This document shows, piece after piece, positions 1 through 5,048 of a stretch of 6,684 nt of DNA (its first letter is position 1; every line of letters begins with the position of its first letter). The position numbers and the translations under genes were made by a program. The notes beneath the pieces are model-generated. The model was not told the origin of the DNA. It was given only the letters and a program-made list of their open reading frames with translations, and did no database searches. Location of the stretch: assembly GCA_009778265.1 (NCBI GenBank), contig WRKA01000136.1, forward strand, positions 1 through 6,684. Reading direction: 5' to 3'. The stretch comes from Methanomassiliicoccaceae archaeon. Lineage in GTDB: Archaea > Thermoplasmatota > Thermoplasmata > Methanomassiliicoccales > Methanomethylophilaceae.

Positions 1-4
1 TGAG

Positions 5-89
5 TGCAGGGGAAGGGATTTGAACCCTCGAACGCCTACGCGAATAGGCCCTGAACCTATCACCTTTGGCCAGGCTCGGTAACCCCTGC
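5..89 (-). tRNA. tRNA-Leu (anticodon CAG)
   Basis: Read on the minus strand, a seven-pair acceptor stem GCAGGGG/CCCCTGC closes the gene, with discriminator A at position 5. The anticodon arm is ATAGG-TTCAGGG-CCTAT, with the anticodon CAG at 53-51, which reads the Leu codon CUG. A long variable arm containing CGC/GCG is the class II feature expected of tRNA-Leu, and the T arm GAGGG-TTCAAAT-CCCTT is canonical. No CCA is encoded, since CTCA follows the discriminator, so the CCA end must be added enzymatically. There is no intron in the anticodon loop. The length of 85 nt is normal for tRNA-Leu. Confidence 0.96.
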
Positions 90-114
90 ACGCTGTTGCG
101 GGAAACACGTTGTT

Positions 115-124
115 GTATAAAAAG
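115..124 (-). promoter_or_regulatory. TATA box of tRNA-Leu
   Basis: The minus strand reads CTTTTTATAC here, about 26-35 nt upstream of the mature tRNA 5' end at 89. That is the usual archaeal TATA-to-start distance. The spacing supports transcription starting at or just before the tRNA. Confidence 0.65.
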
Positions 125-131
125 AATGCTC

Positions 132-200
132 GTTGAGAAAAAGAGGTTGGGGGAAAGAGTTTGAGTTAAGAAGTTGGAGGTAAAGGGTTTGGGTGGAAGG
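132..200. other. C-less/G-less tract between a small gene and tRNA-Leu
   Basis: The plus strand has no C at all for 69 bases, so a minus-strand transcript leaving the 72-residue gene would contain only A, C and U here. On the minus strand the tract is pyrimidine-rich and contains a TTTTT run (142-138) that could act as a U-rich archaeal terminator ahead of the tRNA promoter. The plus strand carries successive G runs at 176-177, 179-180, 185-187, 191-193, 195-196 and 199-200, which could form a two-layer quadruplex. The composition is directly seen. The functions are inferred. Confidence 0.5.
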
Positions 201-209
201 CCCCCTTGC

Positions 210-428
210 TTATGCCTTCATTATCTTCATCCAGCCGCCCGACTCGAAAACTGCGAGTTTCCTTGTTGCAAGCGCTCTCTCGAAATCATCCCAGCCGATC
301 ACCTGAAGTCTGTTGTTGTGTCCCTTCGTGAACTGTACGCCTTTCGTACCCTTCACAAGGCCCGGCTGGAGCCCTTTTATCCTGGCTATCTGCTTCGCTT
401 TATCTGTGGTAATTCTTTCCATTGCCAT
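210..428 (-). CDS. small basic protein of unknown function, 72 aa
   Basis: I do not recognise a named family. The protein is rich in Lys and Arg through its first half (KAKQIARIKGLQPGLVKGTKG, about residues 10-30). It continues with VQFTKGHNNRLQVIGWDDFE (31-50) and ends in an ESGGWMKIMKA tail. Regular alternation of hydrophobic and polar residues, with no signal peptide or membrane segment, suggests a compact soluble protein, possibly nucleic-acid associated because of its charge. The start at 428 is preferred over the second ATG at 422: a GAGGG ribosome-binding-like sequence (439-435) lies six bases upstream, and a TATA box lies about 45 bases upstream. The TAA stop is followed by the pyrimidine-rich trailer. 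Coding status is well supported by this context; function is open. Confidence 0.75.
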   Translation of the reverse strand: MAMERITTDKAKQIARIKGLQPGLVKGTKGVQFTKGHNNRLQVIGWDDFERALATRKLAVFESGGWMKIMKA

Positions 429-468
429 TTACATCCCTCTGACTTTTCGCACCTTTGGCGCGTGTGGG

Positions 469-480
469 TAAATTTATATA
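469..480 (-). promoter_or_regulatory. TATA box for the 72-aa gene
   Basis: The minus strand reads TATATAAATTTA, centred near 475, predicting a transcription start near 448 and a leader of about 20 nt before the ATG at 428. The AT-rich block continues to about 495 (AATATTTATAG on plus), so it could also serve a plus-strand promoter for the phosphohexomutase with a leader of more than 100 nt. That second use is speculative. Confidence 0.55.
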
Positions 481-481
481 G

Positions 482-637
482 TCAATATTTATAGTTTTCC
501 CCTGTTAAGACCGTGTCCAGCATGTTTTTCGGCACTCCGGCAATATCCCGTCCGGCGGAAAAAACATCCAGCGTCCTTTCGGCGAGGGTGAAGAAAGTGT
601 TATCAAATGACACCTGTATCGGGTAACGGATGACCAT
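482..637 (-). CDS. possible small protein, 51 aa, divergent from the phosphohexomutase
   Basis: An ATG at 637-635 opens a 51-codon frame ending in TGA at 484-482. It begins MVIRYPIQVSFDNTFFTLAE and continues with a helix-like segment (about GVPKNMLDTVL). My hand count of G+C by codon position is roughly 49, 35 and 59 percent, the pattern expected of a real gene in a genome like this, and the frame uses ordinary codons. Against it: no ribosome-binding site or convincing TATA box precedes the ATG, the frame overlaps the phosphohexomutase start by 8 nt on the other strand, and its end enters an AT-rich promoter block. A GTG at 613 is an alternative start. No family is recognised. If it is not coding, the region 496-629 is otherwise an unassigned leader or intergenic stretch. 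Confidence 0.35.
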   Translation of the reverse strand: MVIRYPIQVSFDNTFFTLAERTLDVFSAGRDIAGVPKNMLDTVLTGENYKY

Positions 638-1934
638 TTTCGGAGTGTCGGGTGTTTCGGGGATCGTGGGCGGGGAGATCACTCCCGAACTAGCAATGAA
701 CATCGGACGTGCGGCCGGCACCCTCTACAACAAAGTTGCCGTGAGCAGGGACGGCAAAAGAAGCGGCTCTATGATCTCCAACGCCCTTATGGCCGGTCTT
801 TGCTCCGCCGGCTGCAGCGTCACCGACATCGGTATATGTCCTTTACCGACATCCGTAAGGGCGGTCGAGGAGGGGGGATGCGGCATCATGGTCACGGCAC
901 CCAACAATCCGTCCGGATTTAACGGTATAAGGTTCAGCAACCATGACGGCTCGTCGTTCTCCGCCAAACAGATAGAAGAACTGCGGAAGATATTCGAGGG
1001 GACGTCGCCGGTGAGACGCGCGAAACATGATTCCGTAGGCATCATAACCGGAAGACAGCCGCCGATACGCGAACACATGAAGATGATCATGAATGCCGTC
1101 GGGGACCTCGACTGTCCGGTGATCGTGGATTGCGGATCCGATTCCACTTCTCTTATCACACCGTTACTGCTGGCGAGAATGGGCGCCGACGTGACGACAA
1201 TGAACTCCAATATCGGTAAAAAACTAATAAGAAGGCCTCCGGAACCCAGTGAGACGAATCTTAAGGACCTGATGAAGCATGTACGTTCCGAACCCGGTTC
1301 CATCGGCATAGCGCATGACGGGAACGGAAGCAGGGTCGCCGCCATAGACGAGAGCGGAAGATATCTCTCCGGCAACACCCTGATAACGCTTCTGGCATCA
1401 TATATCAAAGCGGATTCCGTCGTCGTTCCGATAAATGCGACGATGGCGGTCGATGAGATCGTCAAAGGGGATGTTATAAGAACGGGCGTCGGCGACGGCC
1501 GCGTCTCCGAAGCGATGAGAAAGAACGAGATCTCCTTCGGCGGAGAACCGTCTGGGACGTTCATATTCGGTAATGCGTCGCTCTGCCCCGACGGCATATA
1601 CGCGGCGGCGCTCATCGCGGGCATCGCGTCCGACGGAAGTCTGAGACAGGAAGTGGACGAACTTCCCAATTATCCGGTAGGATACAAGGAAGTGAAGTTC
1701 AACGGGGAGAAAGAGGACATAGCCAAAAGGATCGACGTCAAGATATCGTCGACGGAGCACGAATCGCTGCTGAAGATCGACGGCTGGAGGGTGGAGATGG
1801 ACGACGGTTGGTATCTTGTGAGGATATCGGGATCGGAGAACAAGGTAAGGATAATCGCCGAGGCTCGCGATAAAGTTTACATGAACTGTCTTCTCGAGAT
1901 AGCCGAGGACCTTGTGGCATCGTGCGTCCGTTAA
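630..1934 (+). CDS. phosphohexomutase-family protein (phosphomannomutase/phosphoglucosamine mutase-like) with altered active site
   Basis: Members of this family interconvert hexose 1- and 6-phosphates through a phosphoserine. The 434-residue length and the order of motifs fit the archaeal phosphomannomutase/phosphoglucosamine mutase type. The N-terminus FGVSGVSGIVGGEITPELA matches the family opening, GGEPSG is at 304-309 (sugar binding), and RISGSENKVR is at 398-407 (phosphate binding). Three key sites deviate. The catalytic TASHNP loop reads TAPNNP (89-94), with Pro91 where the phosphoserine should be. The metal loop DGDxDR reads DGNGSR (230-235), losing two of three aspartates. The opening GTSGxRG has lost its Arg. 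An in-frame TAA six bases upstream of the ATG fixes 630 as the furthest possible ATG start. No strong ribosome-binding site is seen, so it may be leaderless. Normal mutase activity is doubtful; it may be a binding or regulatory paralogue. Confidence 0.88.
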   Translation: MTIFGVSGVSGIVGGEITPELAMNIGRAAGTLYNKVAVSRDGKRSGSMISNALMAGLCSAGCSVTDIGICPLPTSVRAVEEGGCGIMVTAPNNPSGFNGIRFSNHDGSSFSAKQIEELRKIFEGTSPVRRAKHDSVGIITGRQPPIREHMKMIMNAVGDLDCPVIVDCGSDSTSLITPLLLARMGADVTTMNSNIGKKLIRRPPEPSETNLKDLMKHVRSEPGSIGIAHDGNGSRVAAIDESGRYLSGNTLITLLASYIKADSVVVPINATMAVDEIVKGDVIRTGVGDGRVSEAMRKNEISFGGEPSGTFIFGNASLCPDGIYAAALIAGIASDGSLRQEVDELPNYPVGYKEVKFNGEKEDIAKRIDVKISSTEHESLLKIDGWRVEMDDGWYLVRISGSENKVRIIAEARDKVYMNCLLEIAEDLVASCVR

Positions 1935-2305
1935 TCCACCATCTCAAGCTGCAGCACACGTCCGTTGGAGTCGTAAGCTTTCCAGCTCGACCTGTCATAC
2001 GGCTGACACGTTATTATATGGACGCCTCCCCACGAACCGAAGAAATCCAGGTCCGCGTCCGACGGTCTGTTGGAATGTCCGGGATGCGAATGCATCGTTC
2101 CCGATATCGAGAAATCCACCGGGGACATCCACATGCTGAGAAAGCTGTGGCTGTCCCCGTATACCGTTCCGGGGATCAGCAGCATCTCGTCTATCACGCC
2201 GTCATTCTGCCTCGTCAGGCATAAGAACTCCTGCGGATAGCACGATCTCGCCGATTCGTTTATGGAATCGATCAGTTCCCAGGATATCGCACGAATTCTT
2301 TTCAC
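1931..2305 (-). CDS. JAMM/MPN-domain (JAB) metallopeptidase-like protein, 124 aa
   Basis: Archaeal JAMM proteins are zinc isopeptidases; characterised ones remove ubiquitin-like SAMP modifiers, and bacterial relatives trim sulfur-carrier proteins. The full signature is visible: Glu26 (PQEF), then H72-S-H74-P, seven residues after His74, Ser82 and Asp85, which is the canonical HxHx7SxxD zinc site. The protein is a stand-alone domain of normal minimal length, with no signal peptide or membrane segment. The start is GTG at 2305, overlapping the TGA of the upstream NADP-phosphatase/NAD-kinase gene as GTGA. A GGAG ribosome-binding site lies about ten bases upstream, inside that gene. The pair is therefore translationally coupled. 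The 3' end overlaps the convergent phosphohexomutase by four bases. The substrate is unknown; a ubiquitin-like or sulfur-carrier protein is a reasonable inference. Confidence 0.9.
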   Translation of the reverse strand: MKRIRAISWELIDSINESARSCYPQEFLCLTRQNDGVIDEMLLIPGTVYGDSHSFLSMWMSPVDFSISGTMHSHPGHSNRPSDADLDFFGSWGGVHIITCQPYDRSSWKAYDSNGRVLQLEMVD

Positions 2306-3909
2306 AATCCGCTCTCCAGTTTTTCATGTATCCGGGAATAGAAATCGTCGTCGAAGCGTATGAACCTTCCGTAATCCGACGACATGGAGAACTCGAGTCT
2401 GGACGATCCCGGTATCCCGTACTCCTCCTGCCCGTCGATGACGAGAAGGCAGCTTTTGTCCACCAGTTCCACGGTTATCTTTGACGACGTGGGTATCACG
2501 ATGGGGCGTGCGGCGAACTTGAACGCGGCCATCGGCACCATCACCAGCGCGTTCACTCTCGGATCCACGATCGGCGATCCCACGCTCATCGCGTAGCATG
2601 TCGATCCCGTCGGAGTTGCGATTATGATGCCGTCCGCCCTGATGTCCGTTGCCAGGTGATCGTCCACATAGACCCTGAACTGCCGTATCTTTGCAACGGA
2701 ATCCGTATGGATCACCGCCTCGTTGACCGCATCCGGCATCCTGTTCCCGTTGAACACCGTCTGTAATTTCAGTCTCTCGTCTATCCTGTAATTGCCTTCT
2801 CTGAGTCTTGCGATCCCTTCCTCTATCTTTTCCGTCGGTATCTCCGCCAGGAACCCGATGCCGCCGGCGTTCACTCCGAATATCGACGCGTTGTTCTTCT
2901 GCATCCCTCTCAGTATCGTGCCGTCGCCGCCCACCGTGATCAGAATGTCGACGTCCATCTTATCGATGCGCTTTCCTTTCATTCCCAGCGCGCCGGCGAT
3001 CTCCTTCTCCAATATAACGTTCTCATCGTCCAGCGCCTTCAGCACCCTTCTGGTGACGTCGACGGAGTTCGGCAGACTCGTGTTCGCATATATCCCGTAT
3101 CTGTGCTTGCTTCCGTACTTGCCGTTACGGCCGAACATCACGATGTCGTAAACATCTTTGTTCCCGGCGGCGAGGAAATTCGCCCTGTGGTCGAGATCGA
3201 ACGGCATGTCGAATTCCGTTCCGTCCAGATGGTATATCTCGCCGCCCGCTTCTTTCAGTATGAGATATGATGCGGCGATATCGATGACGCGTATCGATCT
3301 TCTGTTATTCTCGGCGTTCATCAGGAAACCGTCGGCGGCGCCCGTTGCGACAAGGGACATCTCGATGGACGCACAGCCGTATGCTCTGGATGATTTCACG
3401 CGCTTCGCCAATGCGAACGAATCCGGATGCGCCCCGTTGCCCATGTAGATCATCATTAACATTTTGTCCGGGTCCGAGTGTTCCTTCGTCCTGATCCTTT
3501 TTCCGTTCAGATAAGCGCCCTTTCCCTTTTCCGCGGAATATATGTCTCCGGTCACGAGATTCTTGATGAAAGCGGTATGAACATCCTTCAGCGTTCTTTT
3601 TCCGATCGCCATCGATACAGTGTATAACGGAACTCCGATCACCGAGTTCGTGGTGCCGTCGATCGGATCGAGGACCAATGTCTCATCCGCTCCGTTATCA
3701 ACGAATCCGATCTCTTCGCTCAATACGTTCAGTTCGACATTCTTTTCCTGCAGATAACCGAGGACCGTGTTCTCCGCGATCTTATCGATCTGTGTCGTCG
3801 GAGTTCCGTCCCTGCCCATGCATATCTCTTTCCCTCTCGCATCCGGACCCGGTATCAGACATATCGCGCGGCGTATCCGCTCCGCGATCTCGTCGAGGAT
3901 GTTCATCAT
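2302..3909 (-). CDS. bifunctional NADP phosphatase / NAD kinase (IMPase-NADK fusion), 535 aa
   Basis: Two enzymes are fused. Residues about 1-258 form an inositol-monophosphatase/FBPase-type Mg-dependent phosphatase: EE at 65-66, the metal motif DPIDGT at 81-86, and the C-terminal IRVIDIAASY with metal ligand Asp210 and KEAGGE. Residues about 270-535 form an NAD kinase: GGDGT at 327-331, GVNAGGIGFLAE, NEAVI at 396-400, TPTGST at 432-437 and DGQ at 492-494. The same architecture in Methanocaldococcus jannaschii MJ0917 was shown to be an NADP phosphatase/NAD kinase, so this cytosolic protein probably sets the NAD/NADP balance. Both active sites look intact. Two adjacent ATGs (3909 and 3906) precede MNILDEIAE. 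No ribosome-binding site lies upstream, and a TATA box about 27 bases before the ATG suggests a leaderless mRNA. It heads an operon with the JAMM gene. Confidence 0.94.
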   Translation of the reverse strand: MMNILDEIAERIRRAICLIPGPDARGKEICMGRDGTPTTQIDKIAENTVLGYLQEKNVELNVLSEEIGFVDNGADETLVLDPIDGTTNSVIGVPLYTVSMAIGKRTLKDVHTAFIKNLVTGDIYSAEKGKGAYLNGKRIRTKEHSDPDKMLMMIYMGNGAHPDSFALAKRVKSSRAYGCASIEMSLVATGAADGFLMNAENNRRSIRVIDIAASYLILKEAGGEIYHLDGTEFDMPFDLDHRANFLAAGNKDVYDIVMFGRNGKYGSKHRYGIYANTSLPNSVDVTRRVLKALDDENVILEKEIAGALGMKGKRIDKMDVDILITVGGDGTILRGMQKNNASIFGVNAGGIGFLAEIPTEKIEEGIARLREGNYRIDERLKLQTVFNGNRMPDAVNEAVIHTDSVAKIRQFRVYVDDHLATDIRADGIIIATPTGSTCYAMSVGSPIVDPRVNALVMVPMAAFKFAARPIVIPTSSKITVELVDKSCLLVIDGQEEYGIPGSSRLEFSMSSDYGRFIRFDDDFYSRIHEKLESGL

Positions 3910-3932
3910 CGCTTGTGAATAGACACGCGCGC

Positions 3933-3941
3933 CTATTTATC
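3933..3941 (-). promoter_or_regulatory. TATA box for the NADP phosphatase/NAD kinase operon
   Basis: The minus strand reads GATAAATAG, centred near 3937, which places transcription initiation at about 3910, directly at the ATG at 3909. The lack of any ribosome-binding site agrees with a leaderless transcript. A perfect 5-bp inverted repeat GCGGT-TCGC-ACCGC lies just upstream at 3947-3960 and could be an operator or chance. Confidence 0.5.
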
Positions 3942-4038
3942 CGTTTGCGGTTCGCACCGCGGAGAGATACGTTATCGTGCGTCGGCGGCAATGATATCCG
4001 GGGGCCGGAGCGGTTGAAGTATAATTGTAACGTCCATC

Positions 4039-4048
4039 TTTAATATAC
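4039..4048 (+). promoter_or_regulatory. possible TATA box for the 48-aa leader ORF
   Basis: TTTAATATAC lies about 27 bases before 4070, where a GGTGA ribosome-binding-like sequence begins (4071-4075). A further TATA-like AGTATAAT lies at 4019-4025. The rest of the gap 3961-4038 shows nothing I can assign. Confidence 0.3.
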
Positions 4049-4081
4049 GGAAAGCGACAGTGATACGTCCGGTGAAAAAAG

Positions 4082-4228
4082 ATGGCCACCTCATTTCTGA
4101 GATCTTCCCTTCGGGCGACGGAGGGAGAACGAACAGACATAATTCAGGAACGGAACGGAAGAATGCCGACGGCAACCCCAAAGGTTAAATGTATACCTTC
4201 TCTAAGGAATCTCAGGTGGGCCCTATGA
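4082..4228 (+). CDS. possible 48-aa leader ORF upstream of the ADP-ribosyltransferase module
   Basis: The frame begins MATSFLRSSLRATEGE and is rich in Arg, Thr and Ser. Three things favour it. A GGTGA sequence (4071-4075) complementary to the archaeal 16S 3' end sits six bases before the ATG. A TATA-like element lies at 4039-4048. Its TGA (4226-4228) overlaps the ATG of the next gene (4225-4227) as ATGA, the arrangement typical of coupled translation. Against it, the peptide has no recognisable family or clear fold, and a separate TATA box and ribosome-binding site for the next gene lie inside it. It could be a small extra component, a regulatory leader peptide, or a chance frame. Confidence 0.28.
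   Translation: MATSFLRSSLRATEGERTDIIQERNGRMPTATPKVKCIPSLRNLRWAL
4181..4199 (+). promoter_or_regulatory. TATA box within an inverted repeat, promoter of the ADP-ribosyltransferase module
   Basis: TTAAATGTATA (4185-4195) would direct initiation near 4216, immediately before the AGGTG ribosome-binding site at 4214-4218. The TATA element is flanked by AAGGT (4181-4185) and ACCTT (4195-4199), and another AAGG follows at 4204-4207. This inverted-repeat layout over the promoter would suit an autorepressor, as in many toxin-antitoxin operons. The arms are only five bases long, so chance cannot be excluded. Confidence 0.4.
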
Positions 4229-4404
4229 GGATAATTCACGCTGTTCCGGATGAAGAGGATCTTAAGCGTTTCAAACAGGCCGCCGAGGATCTTTCGAATT
4301 CGGATCCCGAAACCAGAAAAAAATTCTGGACCGAGGTCGGACTGTATGATGAGGACGGCAACATCGCAGAACCATTCAGAGATCTGTTCCCGGAGAAGGA
4401 TTGA
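4225..4404 (+). CDS. small acidic protein, putative antitoxin/partner of the ADP-ribosyltransferase, 59 aa
   Basis: The 59-residue protein starts MRIIHAVPDEEDLKRFKQAA. It is strongly acidic, with one predicted helix-rich region (about 8-38) and a C-terminal segment EVGLYDEDGNIAEPFRDLF that resembles the G-Y-D-x-G-N-x-x-x-P-(Y/F)-R endings of small bacterial antitoxin-like proteins; that resemblance is from memory. The ATG at 4225 is chosen over an upstream in-frame ATG at 4189 because AGGTG (4214-4218) is spaced six bases before it and the upstream ATG lies in the TATA box. Its TGA is directly followed by the ATG of the ADP-ribosyltransferase-like gene with no gap, so the two are surely co-translated. 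No DNA-binding motif is obvious. The antitoxin role rests on size, charge and position. Confidence 0.72.
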   Translation: MRIIHAVPDEEDLKRFKQAAEDLSNSDPETRKKFWTEVGLYDEDGNIAEPFRDLFPEKD

Positions 4405-4965
4405 ATGTACCAGGAACACGCAGGCCTGATTTTAGGCTTTCATGGATGCGGTAGATGGCTCGCCGAAAAGGTGTTGCTGGGATCGGATGATTTCACACCA
4501 AGCGATAAACCGTACGATTGGTTGGGCAGGGGCGTATATTTCTGGGACAGGGATCCCAGGCGCGCCCTTGAGTTCGCTTTGAAAAAGGGAAGCGTTGAGC
4601 CCTCGGTGGTCGGTGCGATCATCGATCCCGGAAGATGTCTGGACCTTCGTTGCCGCGATAGTCAGGAGATGATAAGGACCGCATATGAAAAATATTGTAA
4701 GGATCACGGGACCCCCGAACAGAAGAACGCTTCTTATGAAGAAGGCGTTCCGTTGAGGAGGAACTTGGATTTCGCGATGATCGAGGCCGCATGCATGTTC
4801 TATCAAAGATCCAACGACATAACATTCGATACGGTCATAGGAACTTTTCTTGAAGGGAAAGAGATCTATCCCGGAGCAGGCATCAGAGATAAAACGCACA
4901 CGCAGATCTGCGTTCGGAACCCGGACTGCATACTCGGATATTTCAATCCGAAAAGCATGAGATGA
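4405..4965 (+). CDS. PARP-like ADP-ribosyltransferase-fold protein, putative toxin, 186 aa
   Basis: ADP-ribosyltransferases split NAD and attach ADP-ribose to protein, nucleic acid or small molecules. The N-terminal motif GFHGCGRWLAEK (11-22) parallels the NAD-binding LxHG(S/C) strand of PARP-type enzymes, with His13. YDWLGRGVYFWDRDPRRALEFA (37-58) parallels the PARP GKGIYFA...SAxxC block, with Tyr45. The third catalytic position is probably in KTHTQICVRNPDCILGYF (163-180), with Gln167 where PARPs carry Glu, giving an H-Y-Q set. There is no signal peptide or membrane segment, so it would act inside the cell or in a neighbour if exported. The ribosome-binding site GGAGAAGGA (4392-4400) lies in the preceding acidic gene, which ends one base before this ATG. 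The closest interpretation is a toxin-antitoxin or defence module. The exact family and target are unknown. Confidence 0.78.
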   Translation: MYQEHAGLILGFHGCGRWLAEKVLLGSDDFTPSDKPYDWLGRGVYFWDRDPRRALEFALKKGSVEPSVVGAIIDPGRCLDLRCRDSQEMIRTAYEKYCKDHGTPEQKNASYEEGVPLRRNLDFAMIEAACMFYQRSNDITFDTVIGTFLEGKEIYPGAGIRDKTHTQICVRNPDCILGYFNPKSMR

Positions 4966-5008
4966 GTTACTTTCCGCGGACGGCGGTCCGCGGGATCTCT
5001 CTCATGCT
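4954..5008 (+). terminator. nested inverted repeat at the end of the ADP-ribosyltransferase gene
   Basis: An inner perfect 8-bp stem CCGCGGAC (4974-4981) / GTCCGCGG (4986-4993) with loop GGCG is enclosed by an outer perfect 9-bp stem AGCATGAGA (4954-4962) / TCTCATGCT (5000-5008). GAGAT (4959-4963) can alternatively pair with ATCTC (4995-4999), giving a second register. The outer left arm is the last codons of the gene. No U run follows, so it is not a classical intrinsic terminator; it may insulate the two transcription units, stabilise the 3' end, or be recognised by a protein. Confidence 0.5.
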
Positions 5009-5015
5009 ATGCGAA

Positions 5016-5026
5016 TATCTATAATA
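5016..5026 (+). promoter_or_regulatory. TATA box of the thiS operon
   Basis: TATCTATAATA is centred near 5021, about 27 bases before the thiS ATG at 5049. No ribosome-binding site lies in between, so a leaderless mRNA is likely. There is no room for, or sign of, a thiamine pyrophosphate riboswitch between 4966 and 5048, so any control should act at transcription initiation. Confidence 0.55.
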
Positions 5027-5048
5027 CCGCGCATTCCATCCCGTTTTT

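Noticed and set aside
174..494. 106-codon plus-strand frame across the 72-aa gene
   Set aside because: It is antisense to the better supported minus gene, has many Cys, His and Leu residues without pattern, and runs through the TATA region.
725..1669. 314-codon open frame on minus, opposite the phosphohexomutase
   Set aside because: It is the antisense shadow of a clear family member. Its translation is rich in Ser, Pro and Ile with no motif, typical of a reverse-complement frame.
4059..4101. C/D-box guide RNA resemblance (GTGATAC followed by CTGA 35-40 bases later)
   Set aside because: The C-like box matches only five of seven positions and no internal C'/D' boxes are evident.
3937..4181. 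Two overlapping minus frames of 67 and 69 codons in the gap before the transferase module
   Set aside because: They have low-complexity Arg/Pro-rich translations, no ribosome-binding site, and lie over promoter elements of flanking genes.
4432..4899. 155-codon minus frame opposite the ADP-ribosyltransferase-like gene
   Set aside because: The plus frame has recognisable NAD-binding motifs, a ribosome-binding site and an operon partner. The minus frame has none.
4966..5048. Thiamine pyrophosphate riboswitch before thiS
   Set aside because: The region is short, is filled by an inverted repeat and a TATA box, and shows none of the conserved CTGAGA-type elements.
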